Positions 1 to 9,198 are shown, counted from the stretch's first letter. The stretch: DNA of 64,000 nucleotides from Planococcus sp. MB-3u-03 (GCF_002833405.1 NZ_CP025135.1:1903501-1967500); one strand, 5' to 3'. Translations and numbers: made by a program. Notes: generated by a model from the letters alone, not told the origin.

Positions 1-257
1 TGGGGAGTCGGGTTCTCAACCAGCTTCTGGATGGTTTCCGCCATTTCCGGCTTGGTCACCAATTGATAAACGCCCGCCAGTTCTTTCAGCGTCACCCCGA
101 AACCTTCTCCGTCATAGCGGCTCTTCAGCTCCGTGAGCGCCTGCTCCACTTGTTCTGCATCGGCTTCCGTCAAAAACTGCAATTGGCTGAAACTCAAGCC
201 ATCGTCTCCTGTGACAAAAAGCAATGCTTCAATTTGGGCCAAAAGGTTCTTCTTCAT
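1..257 (-). CDS. scpB: Segregation and condensation protein B, N-terminal part (runs off the window start)
   Basis: The reverse strand from the ATG at 257 reads MKKNLLAQIEALLFVTGDDG and continues open to the window edge for 85 codons. This is the start of ScpB, the winged-helix kleisin-associated subunit that binds ScpA and, with Smc, forms the bacterial condensin acting on the nucleoid near replication origins. The start overlaps the end of scpA by 29 bases, the tight scpA-scpB coupling usual in Firmicutes. An AAGGAAA-type ribosome site lies about 10 bases upstream, inside scpA. The rest of the protein lies outside the window, so its full length cannot be judged. Confidence 0.9.
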   Translation of the reverse strand, partial: MKKNLLAQIEALLFVTGDDGLSFSQLQFLTEADAEQVEQALTELKSRYDGEGFGVTLKELAGVYQLVTKPEMAETIQKLVENPTP

Positions 258-1002
258 CTTGCCACGTTTCCTTTCTTAGTTCCACCGACAATTCGGTGAA
301 ATTCTTTTGCTGTTCGACCGCAATCACTTGCCGCTTCATCAATTCAAGCAAGGACAAAAACGAAACGACGAGCACCGCCTGGTCATCAGAGGGGAAAAGT
401 TCGGAAAAATTAGCCCGCCCTTTGAATGATTTCAGCCGTTCGACCATTGAGCCCATCTGTTCTTTAATGGATACTTCCTGGCGTGCGACACGTGTCGAAA
501 GCGGCGCCCTCAATTGCTTTCGGCGCAGCATCTTCTGGAATGCCCCAAGCATATCATAGGCATTGGCATCATAATCCATGGCGTCGGGCTGCTGCTGGAG
601 TTCCGATAAATCAGCAGGCGCTTTCGAATAAAGCACTGCCCGTTCATTTTCCAGCTTCTTCAGTTCGCCGGCCGCTTCTTTGTATTTCTTGTATTCGATC
701 AGCCGCGACACCAATTCGTCGCGGGGGTCTTCTTCATCAAATTCATAATCGACTTCATCGATTTCCCCTTCATGCACCGGCAGCAGCGTCTTGCTCTTAA
801 TCGCCAGCAAAGTCGCCGCCATCACCAAGTATTCGCTCGCTTCATTGAGTTCGAGCACTTGCATTGCGCGGATATGCTCCATATACTGTGTAGTGATTTG
901 AGAAACGGGTATATCGTAAATATCGATTTCCAAACGATGAATTAAATGCAATAATAAATCAAGCGGGCCTTCAAAGGCGTCCACTTTCACTTCATAAGAC
1001 AT
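229..1002 (-). CDS. scpA: Segregation and condensation protein A (kleisin)
   Basis: This 257-aa protein matches the usual ScpA length. The N-terminal kleisin motif FEGPLDLLLHLI sits at about residues 10-21 and is the part that binds the Smc neck. An acidic, variable middle follows, and the C-terminal winged helix (FSELFPSDDQAVLVVSFLSL region, about 200-235) binds the Smc cap. ScpA closes the Smc ring and recruits ScpB. The ATG at 1002 follows AGGTGG at good spacing. scpB overlaps its 3' end, and the divergent DUF309 gene begins 61 bases upstream. In B. subtilis the same ypuF-scpA-scpB neighbourhood is found next to the rib operon, which supports the call. Confidence 0.96.
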   Translation of the reverse strand: MSYEVKVDAFEGPLDLLLHLIHRLEIDIYDIPVSQITTQYMEHIRAMQVLELNEASEYLVMAATLLAIKSKTLLPVHEGEIDEVDYEFDEEDPRDELVSRLIEYKKYKEAAGELKKLENERAVLYSKAPADLSELQQQPDAMDYDANAYDMLGAFQKMLRRKQLRAPLSTRVARQEVSIKEQMGSMVERLKSFKGRANFSELFPSDDQAVLVVSFLSLLELMKRQVIAVEQQKNFTELSVELRKETWQDEEEPFGPN

Positions 1003-1063
1003 GTGACTACCACCTGACTGTTCATATTCCTACTATACTTGATTATAAAGAAAGGAGATTGAA

Positions 1064-1563
1064 ATGCATCCGCTTAACCATCCCTTATTCCTTCAGTACA
1101 TCATCCACTTCAATGATGAAAAGATTATTTCGAATGCCATGAAGTCGGGGAAGAGTATTGGAAACAAATCGCCCCGAAAGACAAGACGCATCCATTGACC
1201 GGGTGGATCCAATTGGCGGTCGGCATGTACCATTGGCGCCGCAGCAATTATCCCGGCGCGCTCCGTTCGCTCATACGGGCAAAACCGAAACTCGCTGAAG
1301 CAAGCATTTGGACCGAAGGCTTCGACCAGCAGCAACTGACGATGCTTCTAACTGAATCGATACAAGGAGTCACTGACCGCGAGCCATTCGAGCACCGCGA
1401 CCTGCCGCTTTTGCCAGGCGAGCTGGTTCAAGCGATCGAAGAACGGAAGCAGCAATACTTAGCCCCTGCGCATGATGAATATTATTTGATGCACAAGCAC
1501 CGATTGCGTGACCGGACGGAAATCATTGCGCTCCGGCAACAGAAAAAAAGGCGGAACCTTTAA
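1064..1563 (+). CDS. DUF309 family protein (YpuF-like), frameshifted as read
   Basis: A clear start (AAAGGAG, then ATG at 1064) opens MHPLNHPLFLQYIIHFNDEK, but this frame stops at about 1198. The next frame continues the same protein: DYFECHEVGEEYW at about 1123, then GWIQLAVGMYHWRR, running to the stop at 1563. One extra A in the run 1119-1122 would restore one continuous protein of about 166 aa, the normal DUF309 length. The family is an all-helical protein of unknown biochemical role found beside scpA in Bacilli; the conserved FECHE segment marks it. It is divergent from scpA and convergent with ribT. I infer a one-base sequencing or real deletion, not a programmed shift. Confidence 0.85.
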
Positions 1564-1585
1564 GAATTAAAGGCCGCCTTTTTTT
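1543..1585. terminator. Bidirectional terminator shared by DUF309 gene and ribT
   Basis: AAAAAAAGGCGG at 1543-1554 pairs with CCGCCTTTTTTT at 1574-1585, with an inner CCTTT/AAAGG helix. The flanking A and T runs make it active in both directions. It overlaps the last codons of both convergent genes (stops at 1563 and 1567). Confidence 0.85.
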
Positions 1586-1926
1586 ACTGGGCATTTATTC
1601 AGGAAAGCTTCGGTTTCGTCTGTAGCCCGCATTTCCCGGTGCTGCATCATGTCTTGAATCTTATCGATCATCTGATGGCCGATCCCGTCGCCCCGATGGG
1701 ATGGATTCACCGACACATGATGGATGGTGTAATGATCATCTGCGACTTCCACACCTAACAACCCGACAAAATCGTCCTCTTTTTTCCATAGGAACAATTG
1801 CCATTCCGGGTTTTCTTCGTAGATGTGCATCGTCTGCTGCAGCTTTTTCAGTTCGCGCTCTTTGGGCATGAAAGACAATAAGCCCATGGCGATCTTTTCA
1901 AATGATTTTTTGTATCTGTATAACAT
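1567..1926 (-). CDS. ribT: RibT-like GNAT N-acetyltransferase
   Basis: The 119-aa protein starts MLYRYKKSFEKIAMGLLSFMP, nearly identical to B. subtilis RibT as I remember it. The GNAT acetyl-CoA loop is visible as VNPSHRGDGIGHQMI (about residues 72-86), preceded by the beta-strand pair that binds the pantetheine arm. RibT is the last gene of the riboflavin operon in B. subtilis; its substrate is not established. Here the other rib genes are not adjacent in the window. The ATG at 1926 follows GAGGGATC. The 3' end runs into a shared terminator with the convergent DUF309 gene. Confidence 0.9.
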   Translation of the reverse strand: MLYRYKKSFEKIAMGLLSFMPKERELKKLQQTMHIYEENPEWQLFLWKKEDDFVGLLGVEVADDHYTIHHVSVNPSHRGDGIGHQMIDKIQDMMQHREMRATDETEAFLNKCPVKKGGL

Positions 1927-2006
1927 AATTGATCCCTCATTTTCATCTTAAAAGCAGCTTTACCCATACTACTATAAACTCCCCAATAACTCAAGTTTAC
2001 GCAGGA

Positions 2007-2111
2007 TCAGCCGCCTGTGACATTGTCTGCAAAGAACAGCCAGTAGGCGATGCCCCAGGCGAATGCCATCAACAGGACGAATAGGAACAGCATGATGTTC
2101 TGCTTTCTCAA
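2007..2111 (-). CDS. 34-aa single-pass membrane protein translationally coupled to lysA
   Basis: Directly after lysA, a TTG at 2111 overlaps the lysA stop (TTGA) and opens a 34-residue frame ending at 2007. It reads as a short basic N-terminus (LRKQN), one strongly hydrophobic helix (IMLFLFVLLMAFAWGIAYWL), and a short tail ending in NVTGG. The start has no separate strong ribosome site; the stop/start overlap suggests reinitiation after lysA. No homologue is recognised and no function is proposed. Such small membrane proteins are commonly missed by annotation. Support comes from the exact overlap, the membrane-helix composition and the absence of any other use for the DNA, so the call is moderate. 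Confidence 0.55.
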   Translation of the reverse strand: MRKQNIMLFLFVLLMAFAWGIAYWLFFADNVTGG

Positions 2112-3430
2112 CGCTTAGCCCCCTCTTGCACATAACCCACTTCATTCTTGATCAAGTCTTCAAAGCTCTCCCGCCGGATGACGAGCTGGTGCTTCCCTTC
2201 CTCTACAAAAACGACTGCCGGGCGGGTGATCCGGTTGTAATTGCTCGCCATGGAATAGCCATATGCACCGGTACAGAAAACAGCCAGAATGTCACCAGCT
2301 GAAACTTCCGGCAACTGCGCTTCTTCAATGAGCTTGTCTCCGGATTCACAGCATTTCCCGGCAATCGTATAAACTTGTCCCGCCTGTTCTTGAGCACGAT
2401 TGGCAAGCAAGGAACTGTATTTCGCACCGTACAGAGCAGGGCGGATATTGTCGGACATGCCGCCGTCGACCGCTGCATAGCGGCGTGTGTCGGGCACATC
2501 TTTTGTCGATCCGATTGTATAGAGCGTCGTGCCAGCGTCGCCGATCAATGAACGGCCCGGCTCGATCCAAATTTCCGGCACTGGGAACCCGGCCCCTTTG
2601 GATGCGGTTTTGACCGTGCGGATCATGTCTTTCACATACACGGCAGGCTCAAGCGGAGCATCTTCTTCCGTATAGCGGATGCCGAAGCCGCCGCCTAGAT
2701 TCAACACGCTGCATGTATAGGAATGGTCTTGTTTCCAGCCCGCCATTTTCAATAGCAATTTTTCAGAAGCCATCTGGAATGCCGCGGTTTCGAAAATCTG
2801 TGACCCGATATGGCAGTGGAGGCCGATCAACTCGAGATGTTCATGTGCATAGGTTTCCTTGAAAGCACGGTCTGCCTGGCCGTTGTTCAAATCAAACCCG
2901 AATTTCGAGTCTTCCTGGCCGGTCGTGATGTAGTCATGGGTATGGGCTTCAATGCCCGGCGTGACACGAAGCAAGATGTTCATCTTCTGCTGGCGCCGCT
3001 CCGCTGTTTTTTTCAGCAGCTCGATTTCATGGAAATTATCGACGACGATACAGCCGATTTCTTCATCAAAAGCCATATCGATTTCCGCATGGCTCTTGTT
3101 ATTGCCATGAAAATGGATCTTCTCTTTCGGGAATCCGCTTTGGATCGCCGTGTAGAGTTCACCGCCCGACACGACATCGAGCGACAGCCCTTCTTGTGCT
3201 GCGACTTGATAGATGGCGATTCCGGAGAATGCTTTGCTGGCATAAGCGACTTGATAGCCGACCTTTTCGTTTTCGAATGTTTTCTGGAACGCTTGTGCGC
3301 GTTCGCGGAATAACGCGATATCATAGACGAAAAGCGGCGTGCCGTATTGTGCTGCAAGGTCTACCGCGTCCACTCCCCCGATCGTCAAATGGCCTTTTTC
3401 GTTAATTGATTGTGTCCCGTATAGATGCAT
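2108..3430 (-). CDS. lysA: Diaminopimelate decarboxylase
   Basis: LysA makes L-lysine from meso-diaminopimelate with pyridoxal phosphate in the cytoplasm, the last step of the pathway. The ATG at 3430 (MHLYGTQSIN) follows GGAGGAGTC and gives 440 aa, the family length; the longer open frame upstream only reads through a terminator hairpin. Seen motifs are YASKAFSG with the PLP lysine at about 66, HCHIGSQIF, the glycine-rich NLGGGFGIRY, EPGRS, and CESGD with the active-site cysteine contributed across the dimer. The gene is preceded by a terminator closing pdp, so it should have its own promoter in the short gap. A 34-codon membrane ORF is coupled to its stop. Confidence 0.97.
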   Translation of the reverse strand: MHLYGTQSINEKGHLTIGGVDAVDLAAQYGTPLFVYDIALFRERAQAFQKTFENEKVGYQVAYASKAFSGIAIYQVAAQEGLSLDVVSGGELYTAIQSGFPKEKIHFHGNNKSHAEIDMAFDEEIGCIVVDNFHEIELLKKTAERRQQKMNILLRVTPGIEAHTHDYITTGQEDSKFGFDLNNGQADRAFKETYAHEHLELIGLHCHIGSQIFETAAFQMASEKLLLKMAGWKQDHSYTCSVLNLGGGFGIRYTEEDAPLEPAVYVKDMIRTVKTASKGAGFPVPEIWIEPGRSLIGDAGTTLYTIGSTKDVPDTRRYAAVDGGMSDNIRPALYGAKYSSLLANRAQEQAGQVYTIAGKCCESGDKLIEEAQLPEVSAGDILAVFCTGAYGYSMASNYNRITRPAVVFVEEGKHQLVIRRESFEDLIKNEVGYVQEGAKR

Positions 3431-3460
3431 GTCGACTCCTCCTGAATGGGCTATGTATAG

Positions 3461-3494
3461 TAAAAATCTTGCTGAGCCTAAACCCAGCAAGATT
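3461..3494 (-). terminator. Rho-independent terminator after pdp
   Basis: A perfect 10-bp stem (3465-3474 with 3485-3494) with a 10-base loop is followed on the minus strand by TTTTTA. It separates deoB-pdp from lysA. Confidence 0.85.
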
Positions 3495-3497
3495 CGT

Positions 3498-4802
3498 TTA
3501 ATCAGTGATCAAAGCAGAGACGAGTTGAATCGCTTCAACCGGCTCGTTTGAATACTCGATACTATTGTATAACATTTCCTGGCATTCCGCGAGGTCCTGT
3601 GTATTGGAATAAATTGTGGCCAAAGCTTCGCCTTTTTTGACGAAATCGCCGACTTTCTTGTGCAGCACCAAACCGACCGACAAATCGATGACTGAATCCT
3701 TCGTCGCGCGGCCAGCGCCTAGCACCATGGCCGCTGTCCCGATTTCATCCGCTTCCATAAAGGAAATGTAGCCGTCCTGCTTTGCCGGCAGCTCGGTGAC
3801 GAATTTCGCTTGCGGCAATAGGCTGTGATCATCCACTACAGCGGGGTTGCCGCCCTGGTCTTCGATCAATTGGCGGAACGCCTCTAATGCTGAGCCGTCT
3901 TTGATGACGTCTTCTAGCATGGCACGCGCCTCTTCCAATGTGTCTGCTTTGCCGCCGACGACGACCATTTGGCTGCCGAGCACTAGGCACAGTTCCGTCA
4001 GATCTTCTGGACCTTTACCTTGCAGGGTTTCAATCGCTTCTTTCACTTCCAGCGCATTGCCGATCGCAAATCCGAGCGGCTGGCTCATATCCGAAATGAT
4101 GGCCATCGTTTTGCGCCCTGTCGCATTGCCGATGCCAACCATGGCATGCGCCAGTTTTTTGGCATCTTCTTCGGTTTTCATGAACGCGCCTTCGCCTGTT
4201 TTCACGTCAAGGACGATGGCATCAGCGCCGGCTGCGATTTTTTTGCTCATGATCGAACTTGCGATCAGCGGGATGCTGTTGACGGTTGCTGTTACGTCAC
4301 GCAAAGAGTACATTTTTTTATCGGCAGGCGTCAAATTGCCGCTTTGGCCGATGACCGCCAATTTGTGTTCGTTCACTTGGCGGATAAAATCTTCTGTCGA
4401 CAGCTCGACGTGGAAACCGTCGATCGCTTCGAGTTTGTCGATTGTTCCTCCGGTGTGTCCGAGTCCGCGTCCGCTCATTTTCGCAACCGGCACACCGCAC
4501 GCTGCAACAAGCGGCCCAAGGACTAGCGTCGTCGTATCGCCGACGCCGCCAGTTGAGTGCTTATCCACTTTGATGCCCTCAATGGCTGACAAATCGATCT
4601 GGTCGCCCGACTCAGCCATCGCCATTGTCAAATCTGCCCGCTCACGTTCACTCATATCCTGGAAAAACACAGCCATCAAAAATGAGCTCATTTGATAATC
4701 GGCAATTTCGCCATTCGTATAGCCAGAGACGATAAAACGGATTTCTTCTGTGGACAGCTCATGGCCGTCCCGTTTCTTTTCAATCAAGTCCACCATTCTC
4801 AT
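3498..4802 (-). CDS. pdp: Pyrimidine-nucleoside phosphorylase
   Basis: Pdp cleaves uridine, thymidine and deoxyuridine with phosphate to the base and (deoxy)ribose-1-phosphate. The 434-aa protein starts [20 protein letters not shown], like the B. subtilis enzyme. It carries the phosphate-binding KHSTGGVGD at about 81-89 and the family signature [20 protein letters not shown] at about 109-128. It lies 17 bases after deoB on the same strand, so the product (deoxy)ribose-1-phosphate feeds straight into phosphopentomutase. B. subtilis has punA (pupG) behind drm, so this organism uses a pyrimidine enzyme at the equivalent place. An ATG two codons downstream is an alternative start. Confidence 0.96.
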   Translation of the reverse strand: MRMVDLIEKKRDGHELSTEEIRFIVSGYTNGEIADYQMSSFLMAVFFQDMSERERADLTMAMAESGDQIDLSAIEGIKVDKHSTGGVGDTTTLVLGPLVAACGVPVAKMSGRGLGHTGGTIDKLEAIDGFHVELSTEDFIRQVNEHKLAVIGQSGNLTPADKKMYSLRDVTATVNSIPLIASSIMSKKIAAGADAIVLDVKTGEGAFMKTEEDAKKLAHAMVGIGNATGRKTMAIISDMSQPLGFAIGNALEVKEAIETLQGKGPEDLTELCLVLGSQMVVVGGKADTLEEARAMLEDVIKDGSALEAFRQLIEDQGGNPAVVDDHSLLPQAKFVTELPAKQDGYISFMEADEIGTAAMVLGAGRATKDSVIDLSVGLVLHKKVGDFVKKGEALATIYSNTQDLAECQEMLYNSIEYSNEPVEAIQLVSALITD

Positions 4803-4819
4803 TGAACATTACCGCCTTT

Positions 4820-6004
4820 TCAGTTTAGTTTCGATAGAAAGCTTGTGCCAAATTTCGGCAATTCACCAGCGAAATTCTCGGCAATCGTCGCACCGATATC
4901 CGCAAATGTCGACCCTGTTCCAAGGTCAGACCCGCCGTTGAAACGAGGAGAGAATGCGAGAAGCGGCACATATTCGCGCGTATGGTCGGTTCCCGGGAAA
5001 GTCGGGTCGTTTCCATGGTCTGCTGTAATGAGCAGCAGATCGTCTTCCTTCAAGCCTTCCAGCACTTCCGGCAGGCGTTGATCGAATGCTTCGAGCGCTT
5101 TTGCATAACCTTCCGGGTCTCTGCGATGTCCGAAGAGCGCATCAAAATCCACGAGGTTCAAAAAGCTCAAGCCGTTGAAGTCCTTGCCGACGACTTGGAC
5201 AAGCTTATCCATGCCGTCTGCGTTATCCGTTGTTCTCACAGCTTCTGTCACGCCCGCGCCATTATAGATATCGTTGATCTTGCCGATAGCGATGACGTCT
5301 TTTCCGGCATCCTGCAGTTCATTCATGACAGTGCGGTCAAAAGGCGTCAAGGCATAATCGTGGCGGTTAGATGTGCGTTTAAATGCTCCAGGTTCGCCAA
5401 GGAATGGGCGCGCGATGACACGTCCAACCAAGAATTCTGGGTCCAAGGTCAATTCACGGGCCGTTTCACAAATCCGGTACAGCTCATCCAGTGGGATCAC
5501 TTCTTCGTGTGCGGCAATTTGCAGAACCGGATCAGCAGACGTATAGACGATCAATGCACCAGTCTCCATATGTTCTTTGCCGAGTTCGTCAAGGATTTCA
5601 GTGCCGCTTGCCGGTTTATTGCCGATGACTTTGTGTCCTGTCGCCTGTTCAAGTTTGTCGATTAATTCTTTCGGAAATCCTTCTGGATAGACTTTAAACG
5701 GTGTATCGATATTGAGTCCCATGATTTCCCAGTGCCCTGTCATTGTATCTTTTCCGACAGAAGCCTCCTCGAGACGTCCGAAATGGGCAGCTGGCGCATC
5801 TTGCGCTTCAAGCCCTTTGACCGGGACGATATTGGCTAGTCCCAACTTCTCCATATTCGGCATCGAGAGTCCGCCGACGGATTGCGCGATATGGCCGAGC
5901 GTATCCGCTCCCTTGTCCCCGAAAGCTTCAGCATCCGGCGCTTCGCCGATGCCGACAGAATCGAGCACGATTAAATGTATGCGAGTAAACGGTTTCATTG
6001 TCAT
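4820..6004 (-). CDS. deoB: Phosphopentomutase
   Basis: DeoB (Drm) interconverts (deoxy)ribose-1-phosphate and -5-phosphate, linking nucleoside breakdown to central metabolism. It is 394 aa and belongs to the alkaline-phosphatase superfamily. Metal ligands are visible in [13 protein letters not shown] near the N-terminus and [18 protein letters not shown] near the C-terminus. [12 protein letters not shown] at about 83-94 holds the phosphorylated threonine, and the [13 protein letters not shown] segment is also typical. The start at 6004 follows GGAGGAAC. It forms a two-gene unit with pdp and lies downstream of xerD, the order known from B. subtilis (xerD-drm). Confidence 0.97.
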   Translation of the reverse strand: MTMKPFTRIHLIVLDSVGIGEAPDAEAFGDKGADTLGHIAQSVGGLSMPNMEKLGLANIVPVKGLEAQDAPAAHFGRLEEASVGKDTMTGHWEIMGLNIDTPFKVYPEGFPKELIDKLEQATGHKVIGNKPASGTEILDELGKEHMETGALIVYTSADPVLQIAAHEEVIPLDELYRICETARELTLDPEFLVGRVIARPFLGEPGAFKRTSNRHDYALTPFDRTVMNELQDAGKDVIAIGKINDIYNGAGVTEAVRTTDNADGMDKLVQVVGKDFNGLSFLNLVDFDALFGHRRDPEGYAKALEAFDQRLPEVLEGLKEDDLLLITADHGNDPTFPGTDHTREYVPLLAFSPRFNGGSDLGTGSTFADIGATIAENFAGELPKFGTSFLSKLN

Positions 6005-6072
6005 GTAAGTTCCTCCTTATTTGCCCTTTTATTCTATCATATGATTAGCCCATGTCGGAAGTCAGACCTCTC

Positions 6073-6975
6073 TTATGCGCGAGGATGAAATTGCGAGTAC
6101 ACGTCTTTCAAACGCGTCTTGCTGACATGGGTATAGATTTGAGTCGTTGAAATATCGGCGTGCCCAAGCATTTCCTGTACAGCACGCAGGTCTGCCCCAT
6201 TTTCGATCAAATGAGTGGCGAATGAATGGCGCAATGTATGCGGGGTCAATTCTTTCTGGATGCCCGCTTTCTGGGCATGCTGCTTCAGCAATTTCCAGAA
6301 CCCTTGCCGCGTCAAGCGTTTCCCTCTTTGGTTAATGAACAAAGCATCGGTTTTCTCAGACGGATTTCTTAAGGTCAGGCGTCCCGATTCGATGTATTGG
6401 CGGTTCGCCTCAAGTGCTGCCCTGCCAAGCGGGATGATCCGTTCCTTGCCGCCTTTTCCTGTGCAGCGCACGAACCCCATCGTCAAATGAACATCTTCCA
6501 TATCCAAGTTGATGCATTCACTGACACGCATGCCGCTCGCATAAAGCAATTCCAGCATGGCCCGGTCGCGCAGCCCGCTGGCTTTTGACGTATCCGGGGA
6601 ATTCAATAAAGCATCGATTTCTTCTATAGATAGGATGTTCGGAAGCTTCTTATCCATTTGAGGCATTTCCAAGTGAACGGTTGGGTCCGAATCGCTGCGC
6701 TTTTCCCGGATCAAGAATTGGTGGAAACTGCGGATCGAAGAAATATGCCTTGCCACTGTACGCGAAGTTTTCGCCATTTCCTGCAGATGGCGCAGGTGAT
6801 TCAAAATATGGACACGCTCAATTTTCCCAAGCCGCTCCAATTGTTCGACTTCACTCATATATTGTATGTAGCCTTTCAAATCGCGTTCATATGAAGTCAG
6901 CGTGTTATCAGCCAGCTGTCTTTCCACTCGGAGAAAATGCAAATAATCATCCAGTGCATCTTTCGCATCTTTCAT
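6073..6975 (-). CDS. xerD: Site-specific tyrosine recombinase XerD
   Basis: XerD, with its XerC/CodV partner, resolves chromosome dimers at dif. The open frame is longer upstream, but ATG 6975 ([20 protein letters not shown]) follows AAGGAGGAATCC and gives 300 aa, the family size. The N-terminal SAM-like DNA-binding domain covers about 1-100. The catalytic domain has R150 (ASGMRVSE), K174, H246 and R249 ([12 protein letters not shown]), H272 (LGHADISTT) and the nucleophile Y281 (IYTHV), so all six catalytic residues are present. It is 69 bases from deoB and behind the fur terminator. No dif-like site was identified. Confidence 0.97.
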   Translation of the reverse strand: MKDAKDALDDYLHFLRVERQLADNTLTSYERDLKGYIQYMSEVEQLERLGKIERVHILNHLRHLQEMAKTSRTVARHISSIRSFHQFLIREKRSDSDPTVHLEMPQMDKKLPNILSIEEIDALLNSPDTSKASGLRDRAMLELLYASGMRVSECINLDMEDVHLTMGFVRCTGKGGKERIIPLGRAALEANRQYIESGRLTLRNPSEKTDALFINQRGKRLTRQGFWKLLKQHAQKAGIQKELTPHTLRHSFATHLIENGADLRAVQEMLGHADISTTQIYTHVSKTRLKDVYSQFHPRA

Positions 6976-7011
6976 CGGGATTCCTCCTTTTTGCGCTGTT
7001 TTAATGAAGAT

Positions 7012-7044
7012 AAAAAAAAGACGGCCTACGACAGGCCGCCTTTT
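7012..7044 (-). terminator. Terminator after fur
   Basis: On the minus strand GGCGGCCT pairs with AGGCCGTC (one G-U) around a TCGT loop and is followed by eight Ts. It overlaps the last base pairs of fur. Confidence 0.85.
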
Positions 7045-7509
7045 AAGCGTCTTTTTCCGGCTTATCAGCACCCGAATCATGGCAGCGCCAACAAATGCCA
7101 TGAAAAGTCAGACGGTGGTCTTTGATCTGGAAGTTCCAACGCTTTTCCACGACTGCTTCGACATCTTCAAGCAAATCTTCCTGTATTTCATCTACTGCCC
7201 CGCACTCTAAGCAAACCAGGTGATGATGGAAGTGTGCTGCGCCTTCCTGACGCAAATCATAACGGGAAACGCCATCCCCAAAGTTTATTTTATCGACAAT
7301 TTTCAATTCGGTCAGAAGTTCCAATGTACGGTATACCGTAGCAAGCCGATTTCCGGTGCGATGTCCTTGACCAAAAGATAGACATCCTCAGCACTTAGAT
7401 GGTCTTCTTCATGATCCAATAAAATTCGTACCGTTGCTTCACGCTGTGGCGTCAGCTTATAACTCGCAGCGTGTAATTGCTTTTTTATACGATCTATCCT
7501 TGTTTCCAT
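7043..7509 (-). CDS. fur: Ferric uptake regulator, frameshifted as read
   Basis: The N-terminal frame (7509 down to about 7342) reads [20 protein letters not shown] and the winged-helix region, then loses register at PEIGL. The next frame continues [20 protein letters not shown] to 7043. One missing base near 7342 (minus-strand GGCTTGGCTACG read as GGCTTGCTACG) would give [13 protein letters not shown] and a protein of about 155 aa, very close to B. subtilis Fur. Zinc/iron ligands are visible as [14 protein letters not shown] and CWRC. Fur represses iron-uptake genes when iron is sufficient. It has its own sigma-A promoter and terminator. A GG-to-G contraction fits the pattern seen elsewhere in the window. 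Confidence 0.93.
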
Positions 7510-7535
7510 GCGACGCCCTCCCTCAAACTGTATTC

Positions 7536-7565
7536 ATTATATCAAAAGGGCGTTCTCGATTACAA
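7536..7565 (-). promoter_or_regulatory. Sigma-A promoter of fur
   Basis: On the minus strand TTGTAA (7560-7565), an 18-base spacer and TATAAT (7536-7541) sit 27 bases upstream of the fur start codon. No clear Fur box was seen. Confidence 0.6.
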
Positions 7566-7613
7566 CAATCCATGCCGTTTATTATTTAGAATCATTCTTA
7601 ACTAGTATTTGGA

Positions 7614-8165
7614 TTAATTCTTATCTGATAAGTAGTTTTTAACCCATTGCACTGCGTAAGCGGTTTTCGCATCGTAAATCCGCTCATTATCGATCAAGCT
7701 TTGCGCTTCCTCTACCGTCACTTCCAATAATTCCACGAATTCGTCGTCATCCGTCACTGCGCCATTCTCCGCATGGTGCAAGCCGCTCGCAAAGAAAACA
7801 TGCACCACTTCATCGGCAAATCCGGGTGACGTCGAGAAGCTTATCACTTTTTCGAGCTTATCCGCTGAATAGCCTGTCTCTTCTTCCAGTTCACGCATTG
7901 CCGTGTACTCCGGCGCTTCCCCGGGTTCCAGTTTTCCGGCCGGAATTTCGACGAGTGAGCGTTCGAGCGCTTTGCGGTATTGTTCGACCATGATGATTTT
8001 CTTTTCACTCGTCAATGCGATGACTGCTACCGCTCCTGGGTGTTCAATCAATTCGCGCTTTGACTGTTTGCCATTCGGCAGCGTCACATCGTCGACTTTC
8101 AAATTGATGACCTTGCCTTCGTATAATCGTTCACTATGAATTGTTTTTTCTTCAAATTTCTTCAT
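7614..8165 (-). CDS. nudF: ADP-ribose pyrophosphatase (Nudix hydrolase)
   Basis: ATG 8165 (MKKFEEKTIHSERLYEGKVI) follows GAGGCCC and gives 183 aa; the longer upstream frame lacks support. The Nudix box is complete at residues 78-100 (GKLEPGEAPEYTAMRELEEE, then TGYS), with the REXXEE metal ligands. The enzyme hydrolyses ADP-ribose to AMP and ribose-5-phosphate. The array RELIEHPGAVAVIAL and VEQYRKALERSLVEIPAGK is typical of the ADP-ribose subfamily. It is divergent from the aldo/keto reductase gene, as nudF (yqkG) is associated with yqkF in B. subtilis. Confidence 0.93.
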   Translation of the reverse strand: MKKFEEKTIHSERLYEGKVINLKVDDVTLPNGKQSKRELIEHPGAVAVIALTSEKKIIMVEQYRKALERSLVEIPAGKLEPGEAPEYTAMRELEEETGYSADKLEKVISFSTSPGFADEVVHVFFASGLHHAENGAVTDDDEFVELLEVTVEEAQSLIDNERIYDAKTAYAVQWVKNYLSDKN

Positions 8166-8245
8166 GCTGGGCCTCATTTCATTTGTAGTTTCAATACCGC
8201 AAAGTATACCATAGAGGAAACAAATTTTTACAATGGGGTGAAAAG

Positions 8246-9148
8246 ATGAAATACAATACACTGGGAACCAGCGGCTTCAAGGTCAGTGAAATCGCACTAG
8301 GCTGCATGTCACTACCGGAAGACCCTAAGCGGGCAGGAGCCATTATCGACGAAGCGATGGACAATGGCGTCACTTATTTTGACACCGCCGATTTTTACGG
8401 AAAAGGAAAGAACGAGGAAATCGTCGGCGGTGCACTTGGCAATCGGCGCAAAGACATCATACTTGCCAGCAAAGTGGGCAACGAATGGTCCGAGGAGTCG
8501 GATGAAGTCCAATGGAACCCGACAAAACCTTATATCAAAGAACAAATCCATAACTCGCTGCGCCGCCTCAAAACCGATTACTTGGATTTGTACCAGCTTC
8601 ACGGCGGGATGATTTCCGATAACTCGGAAGAAACGATCGAAGCCTTCGAGGAATTGAAAAAAGAAGGCTTGATCCGCGCTTACGGAATTTCTTCCATCCG
8701 CCCGAATGTCATTCAGCGTTTTTTGACTGATAGTGAGATTGCTTCCATCATGATGCAATACAGCCTCCTTGACCGGCGCCCAGAAGAATTCCTGCCGGAG
8801 ATCGGTCAAGCCGGCCGCTCTGTAGTGGCACGCGGCAGTTTGGCAAAAGGCCTGCTGACGGCTGAAGGATTGACCCGAGCAGAAAAGATGGGCGACTACT
8901 TGCAGTATGGGCCAGATCAACTGCAAGCCACTTTGAAAAAGCTGTCCGCTATCCATGACAATGTCCATGCACTTGCCCTGCATTCGGTGCTGTCGGATAG
9001 CACGGTCTCTGCTGCCGTCACCGGAGCGAGCAGCCCTGAACAATTACGTGAAACTTTGCAGGCATACAAACAGCCTGTCAGCGCACAGCAGATTGAAGAG
9101 GCCAAGAAAGCCACGCGGCTGGACCGCTACGAACAACATCGCGATTGA
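8246..9148 (+). CDS. yqkF: Aldo/keto reductase, YqkF-like
   Basis: A 300-aa NADPH-dependent oxidoreductase with the (beta/alpha)8 fold. The catalytic tetrad is visible as D46 (TYFDTADFYG), Y51, K76 (ILASKVG) and the histidine of LDLYQLHGG at about 119. The start ATG follows GGGGTGAAAAG. It opens divergently from nudF across an 80-base gap that should contain both promoters, and it ends at its own terminator. The substrate is not known; B. subtilis YqkF is annotated as a putative oxidoreductase. In this genome the yqkF-yqkE contact found in B. subtilis is broken by about 3 kb of extra DNA. Confidence 0.92.
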   Translation: MKYNTLGTSGFKVSEIALGCMSLPEDPKRAGAIIDEAMDNGVTYFDTADFYGKGKNEEIVGGALGNRRKDIILASKVGNEWSEESDEVQWNPTKPYIKEQIHNSLRRLKTDYLDLYQLHGGMISDNSEETIEAFEELKKEGLIRAYGISSIRPNVIQRFLTDSEIASIMMQYSLLDRRPEEFLPEIGQAGRSVVARGSLAKGLLTAEGLTRAEKMGDYLQYGPDQLQATLKKLSAIHDNVHALALHSVLSDSTVSAAVTGASSPEQLRETLQAYKQPVSAQQIEEAKKATRLDRYEQHRD

Positions 9149-9168
9149 ACTCCCACTTTTATATGGAC

Positions 9169-9198
9169 AGCGTCCCGCTTGCTGCAGGGCGCTTTTTT
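9169..9198 (+). terminator. Terminator after yqkF
   Basis: AGCGTCC (9169-9175) pairs with GGGCGCT (9187-9193) with one G-U, then a T run to 9198. Confidence 0.65.

Noticed and set aside
3847..4695. A 282-codon open frame on the plus strand opposite pdp
   Set aside because: It is the antisense shadow of a well-conserved gene, has no ribosome site and has a low-complexity Ser/Pro/Ala composition.
8312..9043. A 243-codon frame opposite yqkF
   Set aside because: Antisense shadow; the aldo/keto reductase on the other strand is complete with catalytic residues.
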